From the NCBI GenBank assembly GCA_001304015.1, contig LJUY01000077.1:1-8686 (forward strand): a DNA stretch of 8,686 nucleotides, in the 5' to 3' direction. Source of the DNA: a candidate division Zixibacteria bacterium SM23_81. GTDB lineage: Bacteria > SM23-81. A program made the position numbers and the translations under genes. The notes under the pieces are model-generated. The model had not been told where the DNA came from. It did no database searches and worked only from the letters and a program-made list of their open reading frames with translations. Shown here one piece after another: positions 1 through 6,338 of this stretch; the first letter of the stretch is position 1, and each line of letters opens with the position of its first letter.

Positions 1-489
1 ATTTGGCCGGGCCCGCACCACGGTGGTAAGCGCACGATCGGAACCCCCAAAATCGGGGACCAGGACCTCAACCCTGACCCCGGGAACGCGCCGCCGTATC
101 TCCGTAATAGTCTGTGCGAAGATCCCTGCGCCACCGTCGGGAAGGTCATCGCGGGTGACCGATGTGATGACCACGAAGCGAAGTCCCATCTTCTCCACCG
201 CCTCACCCACTCTTCCCGGCTCCTCGGGATCTGGCGGCCCCACCGGCCCATGGGCTACCGCGCAAAATCGACAGTTTCGCGTGCACCGATCCCCCAGGAT
301 GAGGAAGGTTGCGGTGCCACGAGAAAAACACTCCCCGAGATTGGGGCAAAGGGCCTCCTGACAGACGGTATGAAGCTGGCTACTCTGGAGGATCCGGTGC
401 ACTTCGTGATAGGTAGCCCCCCCGGGTATCCTCCGCTTCAGCCACGGCGGCTTTCTCAAACGAGGCCTCTGCTCACGCACTGGACTCAT
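1..489 (-). CDS. lipA: Lipoyl synthase LipA, radical SAM (3' part cut by left edge)
   Basis: LipA inserts two sulfur atoms into octanoyl groups on carrier proteins (GcvH, E2 subunits), completing lipoate made in place. The 163 visible residues hold both cluster motifs. The auxiliary cluster cysteines are C43, C48 and C54 in CQEALCPNLGEC, and the radical-SAM triad is C69, C73 and C76 in CTRNCRFC. TSVTRDDLPDGGA (about 109-121) is also characteristic of the family. A full LipA is near 290-320 residues, so roughly the last half lies beyond position 1, and the frame is open to the edge. The start ATG at 489 overlaps the lipB stop as ATGA and has an AGGGAGG ribosome site four bases upstream, which supports coupled translation. 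The N-terminal stretch RKPPWLKRRIP and the following motifs recall Desulfobacterota LipA proteins; this comparison is from memory. Identification is very secure. Confidence 0.97.
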   Translation of the reverse strand, partial: MSPVREQRPRLRKPPWLKRRIPGGATYHEVHRILQSSQLHTVCQEALCPNLGECFSRGTATFLILGDRCTRNCRFCAVAHGPVGPPDPEEPGRVGEAVEKMGLRFVVITSVTRDDLPDGGAGIFAQTITEIRRRVPGVRVEVLVPDFGGSDRALTTVVRARPN

Positions 490-1184
490 GCCGCCTCCCT
501 TACTATCCCCCGGGCCTTTGCGTCCAACAGGCGATGGATATCCTTCACGCTTACCATGTCCAATTCCACGCCGAAACCCTCCCGGATGTGTCGAGCAGCA
601 GCGCACCGAACCTCCTCCATGGGAATCTCCCTGCCCAGTATTCGTTTCAAGGAAGTGACCTGAATGCCCTCCAAACCACAAGGGTCAATCCACTGGAAGG
701 GCGCCAGCCATGTGTTCACATTGAGGGCGAATCCGTGGAAGCTAATCCCCCGGCGCACGGCTATCCCCACGCTCCCGATCTTGGAGGTTCCCACCCAGAC
801 ACCGCGATTCATGGAATTTCTCCCCGATCGGATTCCCCAGTCCGCCAAAGAGCGGATCATCACCTCCTCCAGGGCCTCCACGAAATCCAGCACCCTCCAC
901 CCATGGGCCTTCAGGTTCACGACGAGGTACCCCACGAGCTGCCCCGGGCCGTGGTACGTAATGTCCCCACCCCTTTCCACGTGGATAAGCGGGATTCCAC
1001 GCTCGGCCAAGAAGTCCTCGGACACCTTCAGGTGGTCTCGCCCCCCTCGATGCCCCAGCGTGAAGACGGGAGGATGTTCCAAGAGAAAGACGAAATCCGG
1101 GAGGCTCGCATGGCTGCCTTTGGCTTCCACCAGGCCGAGTTGGAGTCCCCACGCCTCCCGGTAGTCAATGGAAGGGGTCTCCAT
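486..1184 (-). CDS. lipB: Lipoyl(octanoyl) transferase LipB
   Basis: LipB moves octanoate from octanoyl-ACP to the lipoyl domain lysine of target proteins, the step before LipA. With the start at 1184 the protein is 232 residues, close to the usual 210-230. Motifs in order are LEHPPVFTLG (35-44), RGGDITYHGPGQ (71-82), the catalytic lysine K135 in SKIGSVGI, SFHGFALN (149-155 region) and the catalytic cysteine C169 in DPCG. The start at 1184 was chosen because GGGAAGGTGG lies just upstream with a six-base gap. An in-frame ATG at 1256 would add 24 residues and would retain more of the first beta strand (WFCMETPS), but it has no clear ribosome site. The frame stays open to 1382, but there it reads through the octamer repeat, so translation from that far up is unlikely. 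The stop overlaps the lipA start. Confidence 0.96.
   Translation of the reverse strand: METPSIDYREAWGLQLGLVEAKGSHASLPDFVFLLEHPPVFTLGHRGGRDHLKVSEDFLAERGIPLIHVERGGDITYHGPGQLVGYLVVNLKAHGWRVLDFVEALEEVMIRSLADWGIRSGRNSMNRGVWVGTSKIGSVGIAVRRGISFHGFALNVNTWLAPFQWIDPCGLEGIQVTSLKRILGREIPMEEVRCAAARHIREGFGVELDMVSVKDIHRLLDAKARGIVREAA
494..500 (-). promoter_or_regulatory. Ribosome binding site of lipA inside lipB
   Basis: AGGGAGG on the minus strand lies four bases before the lipA ATG and within the last codons of lipB. Together with the ATGA stop/start overlap it indicates translational coupling of the two lipoate genes. Confidence 0.7.
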
Positions 1185-1190
1185 ACAGAA

Positions 1191-1197
1191 CCACCTT
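1191..1197 (-). promoter_or_regulatory. Ribosome binding site deciding the lipB start at 1184
   Basis: AAGGTGG on the minus strand (one mismatch to AAGGAGG) lies six bases before the ATG at 1184. The alternative upstream ATG at 1256 is preceded by AACAGAATCTGTT without a purine-rich site at proper distance. This is the main reason for preferring the shorter LipB. Confidence 0.5.
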
Positions 1198-1296
1198 CCC
1201 GAGGCCGGAGTTTTCTGGTTTTTATTGAAAAGATTTCTGTAACTTCTTGATTTCATAACAGATTCTGTTTTTCCCAAGAGAACACCCTTGCCCCCG

Positions 1297-1410
1297 TGGA
1301 ATAATGGAATAGTGGAAAAGTGGAACACTGGATAGAGAAATCGGAAGGCACTGATCTTTTGTGTTCTCCCCCAGCCCATCACTCCAGTATTGCATTACTC
1401 CAATACGCCA
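1297..1410. repeat. Octamer-periodic imperfect inverted repeat (TGGAANNN units)
   Basis: The left arm (1297-1336) is five consecutive 8-base units: TGGAATAA, TGGAATAG, TGGAAAAG, TGGAACAC and TGGATAGA. The right arm (1371-1410), read on the minus strand from 1410, is again five consecutive 8-base units: TGGCGTAT, TGGAGTAA, TGCAATAC, TGGAGTGA and TGGGCTGG. Nine of ten units begin TGG. The arms are equal in length, inverted, and separated by a 34-base spacer (1337-1370). Unit-by-unit pairing of the arms matches at about 24 of 40 positions, so the element could fold as an imperfect hairpin. Similar strings of TGGAAT-type octamers are known to me from intergenic DNA of deltaproteobacterial genomes, but I cannot verify the family. 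It may be a small dispersed repeat or the relic of one. Confidence 0.75.
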
Positions 1411-1503
1411 GTCGGTGTGGTTTGGGGGGAAATTAAGTCATGGGTCGGGAGGTTGCGGTCGCCATCACCGGCCCTGTTTCTCGGTGGAAAGGCTGCGCCC
1501 CTT

Positions 1504-2802
1504 TCAATAGAGATGTTCTCCCCGGTTGAAAAAACGCCTGAAACCCTCCCTATCCCCAGCGGCTCGAGAGATGCGTCTCAACCCCTCTTTCAACGATTCC
1601 GTTTCCGTGGCAAAGGAGAGTCGTAAGAAGTGAAACTTCTCGACTCCAATGCGGCCGAAGGATTTCCGATCCATAGTCGCCACCTGGTATTCGAACAGCA
1701 AGAACATCTGAAAGAGGGTCGAAGGACTCGTCTTCCCCCTTATCTCAGCGGGAAGACCCTGAAACGCATCCATAATCCCCAAATTCTCGCACACCTCGCC
1801 GACGTTCGGGAAAACGTAGAATGCCCCCTTCGGCTTCTGGCACCGAATCCCCTCGATGGCATTGAGTCCATCGACGACTAAATCCCTCCGTTCCTGGAAA
1901 ATGGTCACCATGTGACGAATGGCGTCCTGGCTGAGCGGTGACTCGAGGGCGATGCGAGCTCCTTCCTGGTTGTAAGGGGGGATACAGGAAAAATAGTTAA
2001 TATTGAGATTTCTGAAGACCTCGGCCTCCTCGGCCGTGGGGAAAAGAACCCATCCGATTCTGCCCCCGGTCCAGGAAAAGCTCTTCGATGCCCCACTGAC
2101 CAGGATGGTGACCTTCTCCATCCCCGGACAGGAAATAATACTGTGGTGTTCGCTCCCATCGAAAAGGATATGCTCATACACCTCATCGGAAAACACACGA
2201 ACCTGTTCGGGACATCGCCTCCTAATCACATCGGCTAGGTCTCGAAGTTGTTCCGGGGAGGCTACACCTCCCGTGGGATTCGAGGGGAAGTTGAGGAAGA
2301 TCATCTTCGTCTTCTCGGTGATGAGAGGCCCAATATCCACCCCTGAAAAGGAGAAATTCCTCTCCTCGTTCAAATGCAGGGGCACGGGTTTGACGCCCAG
2401 GTAGGTCATAAAGGATTCATAGATGGGAAACCCCGGGCTGGGATAGATGATCTCATCCCCCGGATCGCAGTAGGTTTCCTGGCATAACCCGATGGCGGGT
2501 TTGGCACCGGGAAACACCACGATTCGATCGGGTGTTGCCCTAATTCCCCGTGTTTCGGAGAAATGCTTTGCAACGGCAGCCCGGAGTAAGGGAATCCCCT
2601 GGGGATCGCAATAGTGCGTGTTATCCCGATCGAGCTGCCCTTTGACCTCATCCTTGATAAATTCCGGAATGGGAAAATCCGGTTCCCCCAGATTGCATTT
2701 GACCACCTCTTTTCCCTGCTCCTCGATGGCCCGGATTAAAGGCCCTATTTTAAAAGCATTCTCCGTATCGATGAGCCCGACCCTCTTGGCGTAAAGATCC
2801 AT
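1504..2802 (-). CDS. Class I/II PLP-dependent aminotransferase (AspC-like)
   Basis: This 432-residue cytosolic enzyme transfers an amino group between an amino acid and a 2-oxo acid using pyridoxal phosphate. Visible family marks are NLGEPDFPIP (37-46), N175 in SNPTGG, D206 and Y209 in SDEVYE, the Schiff-base lysine K240 in SGASKSFSWTGGRIGW with R248 for the phosphate, and the substrate-carboxylate arginine R394 in HFLRLSFAT. It is longer than typical 390-400-residue members. The extra length sits in a segment at about 335-390 and in a basic tail after 410. The start at 2802 has a GAGGAGG ribosome site eight bases upstream. The gene is divergent from the flavoprotein gene across 418 bases. 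Substrate is undetermined: aspartate, alanine, or glyoxylate as acceptor are all possible. Fold and cofactor are very secure. Confidence 0.93.
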   Translation of the reverse strand: MDLYAKRVGLIDTENAFKIGPLIRAIEEQGKEVVKCNLGEPDFPIPEFIKDEVKGQLDRDNTHYCDPQGIPLLRAAVAKHFSETRGIRATPDRIVVFPGAKPAIGLCQETYCDPGDEIIYPSPGFPIYESFMTYLGVKPVPLHLNEERNFSFSGVDIGPLITEKTKMIFLNFPSNPTGGVASPEQLRDLADVIRRRCPEQVRVFSDEVYEHILFDGSEHHSIISCPGMEKVTILVSGASKSFSWTGGRIGWVLFPTAEEAEVFRNLNINYFSCIPPYNQEGARIALESPLSQDAIRHMVTIFQERRDLVVDGLNAIEGIRCQKPKGAFYVFPNVGEVCENLGIMDAFQGLPAEIRGKTSPSTLFQMFLLFEYQVATMDRKSFGRIGVEKFHFLRLSFATETESLKEGLRRISRAAGDREGFRRFFNRGEHLY

Positions 2803-2810
2803 AACCTACT

Positions 2811-2817
2811 CCTCCTC
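2811..2817 (-). promoter_or_regulatory. Ribosome binding site of the aminotransferase
   Basis: GAGGAGG on the minus strand lies eight bases upstream of the ATG at 2802, a strong site that fixes this start. Confidence 0.75.
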
Positions 2818-3009
2818 ATGTTTAGCTATTTCTTCTGTTAAAGCAATCGTGATACATGCGGGAATTTGAAATAGTTCGTGTTTGATGAAAGGAGAACACA
2901 AGTCTTGGTGCTCGCTATACCGCCGGTATCACTGAGTTCCCTCAGGAAAAGGATCTTATTCAGTTTGGGCAATGAATTGACCGTCACTTCAAAGGAAAGG
3001 TCATAACAT

Positions 3010-3028
3010 CCTATGAACGTAACATAGG
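3010..3028. promoter_or_regulatory. Possible operator dyad CCTATG-N7-CATAGG
   Basis: Perfect six-base inverted arms (3010-3015 and 3023-3028) surround a seven-base spacer AACGTAA. The 19-base size fits a dimeric repressor or activator site between divergent genes. A dyad of this quality is expected about once by chance in a region this long, so the assignment is weak. Confidence 0.25.
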
Positions 3029-3143
3029 CCTCTTTGCAAGTCAAGAGAAGATTACATGTTTCGCATAATTTTTCCATATAATTATGTCGTATTGATTTTT
3101 TTTTGGATTTTTTTTGTTTATTATTAAGAATGGGATTGACTCC

Positions 3144-3172
3144 TTGATTTTTTCGTGATTCTTTTTTAAATA
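3144..3172 (+). promoter_or_regulatory. Weak sigma-70-like promoter candidate for the flavoprotein gene
   Basis: TTGATT (3144-3149) and TAAATA (3167-3172) are 17 bases apart and lie 49-77 bases before the start codon, the right direction and distance. The -10 match is poor (three of six). A better -35 match, TTGACT at 3136-3141, has no -10 partner at proper spacing. Offered only as the best candidate seen. Confidence 0.2.
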
Positions 3173-3188
3173 CTGATACGTTCTCATA

Positions 3189-3204
3189 GTTCATTAACGT
3201 GAAC
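3189..3204. promoter_or_regulatory. Possible operator dyad GTTCA-N6-TGAAC
   Basis: Perfect five-base inverted arms with a six-base spacer lie 17 bases before the flavoprotein ATG and downstream of the promoter candidate, where a repressor or an mRNA hairpin could act. The arm length is short enough to arise by chance. The core AACGT is shared with the spacer of the 3010-3028 dyad. Confidence 0.25.
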
Positions 3205-3211
3205 CTGAAAT

Positions 3212-3215
3212 GGAG
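3212..3215 (+). promoter_or_regulatory. Ribosome binding site of the flavoprotein gene
   Basis: GGAG within TGGAGAAG lies five bases before the ATG at 3221 and supports this start; the protein then begins just ahead of the FAD-binding domain, as in relatives. Confidence 0.6.
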
Positions 3216-3220
3216 AAGAT

Positions 3221-6200
3221 ATGGCAGAAATCGATAAAGAGGCCATCCGAGAAGGCCTCATGAAAGCAGGTATTCCCGAATCCCGGATTGATATCAGTGA
3301 TGTCGGCTGCTTAGGGTATGCAATAGATGTAGGTCCTATCAGTCTCACACCCAAGGCAGTAGTAGGTGTGCGCAGTCATTCTGATGTAGCAAATGCCGTT
3401 AGATTTGCCTATGAGCACAATGTCCCCATTACTGCCAGGGGTGCAGGAAGCGGCTTGCCCGGTCAGTCAGTTGGCTCTGGCATTGTCCTCGATATGCGCT
3501 CCCTGGATGAGATGAAGGTCCTAGAAGATCATCCTGAGGGGGGAAAGATAGTCCATGCCCAATCTGGGGTAATCTTTACCAGATTGAACAATTTCCTGAA
3601 AGAATATGGCGTATTCTTAGCCTCTTATCCTGCCTCCGCAGATATGGCTACCATTGGCGGTAGTATTGCCAACAACGCTTCAGGTGCAAATTCCTGCAAG
3701 TTGGGCACTACACAGCATCAGGTTATGGATTTACACGTTGTCTTGGCTGATGGAACAAGCTTATGGACCTCGGAGATTGAATCTGACAAGCAACCCTGGA
3801 AGAAAATTCTAGAGCTCGTCCGGCAAAACAAAGATGCGATCGAGAGAGACTTCCCCAGAGTGCCTAAGAATTCCTCAGGCTATAATGTTTTCGATATCTT
3901 AAAACAGCTTGAGAAAGGCATCCCCGTTGACTGGACCAGACTCTTCGCCCACTCTGAAGGCACTTTAGGCATTATCACCGAGGCCAAAATAAGGGCAGTG
4001 CCTCTGGCCACACAAAAGGCTACCTGCATTGTCTACTTCACAGATTTAAGAAAGGCCTGCGGGGCGATACCTAAGATTTATAACCTGGGCCCATCCTGTT
4101 TTGATACAGCGGTAACCACCAATCTTGACCTCATCAGAAAGACCTTTCCACAACTTGGCATACGCGAAGATGCCAAAGTAATGTACATCATTGAGTTCGA
4201 TGATGTAGAAGTAAAACCAGATCCCCATGACCCAGCCAAAAGAATCGGCCAGGTGAGTCTCATGGATGAAGGGACTGCCACTGGCCTCATCGAAAGTCAG
4301 GTAGAGTCATTAAAGGGACTACTGGAAGAAGAATATCCCGAATCAGCTATTGGTTTTGAAGTGGCCAGGGACCCAGCAAGACAAGATGCCCTCTGGCTGG
4401 GAAGGAGAAGCGCCTTACAGGTCCTTTACGCCTATGACCCGGGGAAAAGACCGCTTACCATGATTGAGTGTGTGGTCTTACCCAGGGATGAGAAAAAACT
4501 CCTGGAATTTATCAGTTATATGGAAGAGGTGTTTGACGAAGAGCACGTTGTGGCTGGTACCCACGGACATGCAGGAGACTGTAACTTCCATCTCTACCTC
4601 CTCCTCAACCTAAGCCAACAGCAAGACAGGCAGAAACTGATTAATGTGATGACCAAAATTACGCAAAAGGTAGCCGAACTTGGCGGCAGTATGAGCGGTG
4701 AACATGCCGATGGAAGGACCAGAGGGAAAATTTTACCTCATGTGTTTGGGCTGGATCTCTTTGACCTATTCGTTGAAATAAAAGACCTTATGGATACAAA
4801 GAATATCTTACATCCAGGGGTTAAGATTATTAGAGATGCTCGCGGTAAAGACCTTCATCAGGCAATAGAAGAGTTAGTAGGCATAGAAGCGAAAGCAAGC
4901 CAGCTTAATCTCGACCGCTTTCAAGACTTTTCACATCTATTTACCGGTGTCTGTTCCGTCTGTTCTCAATGTGCTGATATCTGTCCCATATTCCGAAAAC
5001 TCCCGGATCAATTCAGCGCCCGCTCCCAGGCTGCTCCTACGTTCAAGCGTGCCCTAGCCATGGCCCTGGAAATGGACAAAGACTTAGAAACCATCAAAGA
5101 TGATCCCCTGTTTAAAAAGATATACGAGCTCTGTCTACTCTGCGGTCAATGCACCTTTAAATGTCCCACCAATGCCAGTATACGGGATTTGGTAATAAAG
5201 ATAAGGGAGGACCAGCGGAGCAGGGTCATAGCCCCGGCAATCTCTTATATTAGGTCTCATCCAGCACTCTATAAATTATCGATCAATTTACTTGGCTTAA
5301 CTCAAGGTATCTGGCGTAATCGATTAAGCCGCAGGATTATCTCTGCCCTGCCTCAGGGATTCCTTCCCACCTCTATTCCCTATCAGCGCTACTTGCCAAC
5401 GTTGTCTTGGTCGAGCTTAGAAGGGAGACACCCGGAACTCGTCGATGTCTCAGCCTCTCAGGCAGATATTGCCTACTTCTATGGCTGTAGTTCCGATCTC
5501 CTCTCAGAACCAATTGCGGATAGCTTTATCACTATCGCCAGACATAATAACTGGAAGGTATCCTTGCCTACCCAGCGCTGTTGTGGTGAGCCCTTCGCTG
5601 CCCAGGGTAACGTAGAAGAATACCACAGGCTCGCCAGATTTAATATTGACCAACTCCTGGACTACAAATACATCATTGCACACTGTCCATCCTGTATCTT
5701 AGGCTTTAAGGAATATGCCAAAGACTTTGGCCGAATTAACGATAAGGCCTATGAGAAAAAGGCTCAGGCCCTGGTTGAGAAAATCTTTGAACCTGCCCAG
5801 TTCATTATGGAAGTAATCGGGCCTGACAATCTGAAACCGCCTACGAGTGAGCTTAAACAAAAGGTAACGGTGCATTTGTCTTGCCATGAAAAGTTAGGCC
5901 AGAAGATGACTGTTACCCCTAACTACACCCGAGACCTGCTTAATCTTATACCTGGCCTAGAAATAGTGGAAATGCAGGGAGCTGATGAGTGCTGTGGCCT
6001 CGCTGGTCCTTGGGGCCTTGGCCGCCACTATGATTTAGCCACAAAGCTGCGGGAGGATAAGATTAGTAATATCATAAACTCTAAAGCAGACATTGTCGTA
6101 AGCTGGTGCTTGGGCTGTATGCTGCAGATGAGAGACGGCCTTATGCAGGCAGGAAGCACTATTCGGGCAAGGCACCCCTTAGAACTGTTAAGCCAGGCCT

Positions 6201-6229
6201 ACGACCAACATAACCCATTATCGGAGTAG
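3221..6229 (+). CDS. FAD-linked oxidoreductase with 2[4Fe-4S] and two CCG domains (GlcD-GlcF / D-lactate dehydrogenase type)
   Basis: This 1002-residue protein joins a GlcD-like flavin half to a GlcF-like electron-transfer half. Enzymes of this kind oxidise D-2-hydroxyacids (glycolate, D-lactate, 2-hydroxyglutarate). The FAD domain shows TARGAGSGLPGQSV (71-84), ATIGGSIANNASG (143-155) and SEGTLGIITEA (245-255). The FAD-oxidase C-terminal domain shows GTHGHAGDCNFH (446-457) and GEHADGRTRG (493-502). Two ferredoxin-type clusters follow: C578, C581, C584, C588 and C638, C641, C644, C648. Two CCG domains carry C756, C787-C788, C822, C825 and C888, C924-C925, C963, C966, the pattern of HdrB-like non-cubane clusters. 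No signal peptide or clear membrane helix is seen, so it is probably cytosolic or peripheral. Size and order resemble YdiJ. The usual GDGN is GDCN here (C454). No Etf or partner gene is adjacent. The exact substrate and electron acceptor are unknown. Confidence 0.93.
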   Translation: MAEIDKEAIREGLMKAGIPESRIDISDVGCLGYAIDVGPISLTPKAVVGVRSHSDVANAVRFAYEHNVPITARGAGSGLPGQSVGSGIVLDMRSLDEMKVLEDHPEGGKIVHAQSGVIFTRLNNFLKEYGVFLASYPASADMATIGGSIANNASGANSCKLGTTQHQVMDLHVVLADGTSLWTSEIESDKQPWKKILELVRQNKDAIERDFPRVPKNSSGYNVFDILKQLEKGIPVDWTRLFAHSEGTLGIITEAKIRAVPLATQKATCIVYFTDLRKACGAIPKIYNLGPSCFDTAVTTNLDLIRKTFPQLGIREDAKVMYIIEFDDVEVKPDPHDPAKRIGQVSLMDEGTATGLIESQVESLKGLLEEEYPESAIGFEVARDPARQDALWLGRRSALQVLYAYDPGKRPLTMIECVVLPRDEKKLLEFISYMEEVFDEEHVVAGTHGHAGDCNFHLYLLLNLSQQQDRQKLINVMTKITQKVAELGGSMSGEHADGRTRGKILPHVFGLDLFDLFVEIKDLMDTKNILHPGVKIIRDARGKDLHQAIEELVGIEAKASQLNLDRFQDFSHLFTGVCSVCSQCADICPIFRKLPDQFSARSQAAPTFKRALAMALEMDKDLETIKDDPLFKKIYELCLLCGQCTFKCPTNASIRDLVIKIREDQRSRVIAPAISYIRSHPALYKLSINLLGLTQGIWRNRLSRRIISALPQGFLPTSIPYQRYLPTLSWSSLEGRHPELVDVSASQADIAYFYGCSSDLLSEPIADSFITIARHNNWKVSLPTQRCCGEPFAAQGNVEEYHRLARFNIDQLLDYKYIIAHCPSCILGFKEYAKDFGRINDKAYEKKAQALVEKIFEPAQFIMEVIGPDNLKPPTSELKQKVTVHLSCHEKLGQKMTVTPNYTRDLLNLIPGLEIVEMQGADECCGLAGPWGLGRHYDLATKLREDKISNIINSKADIVVSWCLGCMLQMRDGLMQAGSTIRARHPLELLSQAYDQHNPLSE

Positions 6230-6338
6230 GCCTCTACCGGAAGATTTCAAGGAAATTTTCCCCTTCCCTCCCCAGTGCTTACCCAAGCTTTATTGTTCAG
6301 TAAACGGGCCTGATCCCCCACTGCTCTTGCCGCGGGTA
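6230..6338. other. Convergent intergenic gap
   Basis: The flavoprotein gene (plus) and the fusion gene (minus) end toward each other across 109 bases. I looked for a bidirectional terminator and found no GC-rich hairpin followed by a T tract on either strand. Confidence 0.5.

Larger units (their letters stand above)
1185..1503. other. Intergenic region between aminotransferase and lipB
   Basis: This 319-base non-coding stretch separates the aminotransferase stop from the preferred lipB start; all genes around it read on the minus strand. Its notable content is the octamer-periodic inverted repeat at 1297-1410. A six-base dyad, GAAAGG (1487-1492) with CCTTTC (1500-1505), overlaps the aminotransferase stop codon. 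It lacks a following T tract, so it is not a convincing intrinsic terminator. No tRNA, small RNA or clear promoter was recognised. If lipB has its own promoter it should lie here. Confidence 0.6.
2803..3220. other. AT-rich divergent intergenic region
   Basis: This 418-base stretch separates the divergent aminotransferase and flavoprotein genes and must hold both promoters. It is much more AT-rich than the coding DNA and contains T runs of nine (3096-3104) and eight (3108-3115). Three exact dyads are visible: ATACC-N3-GGTAT (2917-2929), CCTATG-N7-CATAGG (3010-3028) and GTTCA-N6-TGAAC (3189-3204). A minus-strand open frame of 118 codons at 2838-3194 exists. It has no ribosome site, and its lysine-rich N-terminal part (KKSKKKS) is just the T tracts read backwards, so it is not called as a gene. 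No tRNA or riboswitch was recognised. Confidence 0.6.

Noticed and set aside
23-663. Overlapping plus-strand frames opposite lipA and the lipB end
   Set aside because: They are rich in proline, serine and arginine as expected of GC-rich antisense reading, and overlap unmistakable lipA/lipB coding DNA.
534-1250. Plus-strand open frame of 238 codons opposite lipB
   Set aside because: It is the shadow of a GC-rich gene; lipB on the other strand has complete catalytic motifs and this frame has none.
1297-1410. Octamer array as a CRISPR or as an intrinsic terminator
   Set aside because: The units are contiguous 8-mers without spacers, and the arms pair only at about 60% without a terminal T run.
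1487-1505. GAAAGG/CCTTTC dyad at the aminotransferase stop as a terminator
   Set aside because: The stem is only six bases, overlaps the stop codon, and has no T tract following it on the minus strand.
3092-3120. T9/T8 tracts as a terminator
   Set aside because: No GC-rich hairpin precedes them on the plus strand and no plus-strand gene lies upstream.
2838-3194. Minus-strand open frame of 118 codons with several cysteines (CETCNLLLTC)
   Set aside because: It has no ribosome site at the first or the internal ATG, its lysine-rich part is the T tracts in reverse, it fills the only promoter region for two divergent genes, and no family is recognised.
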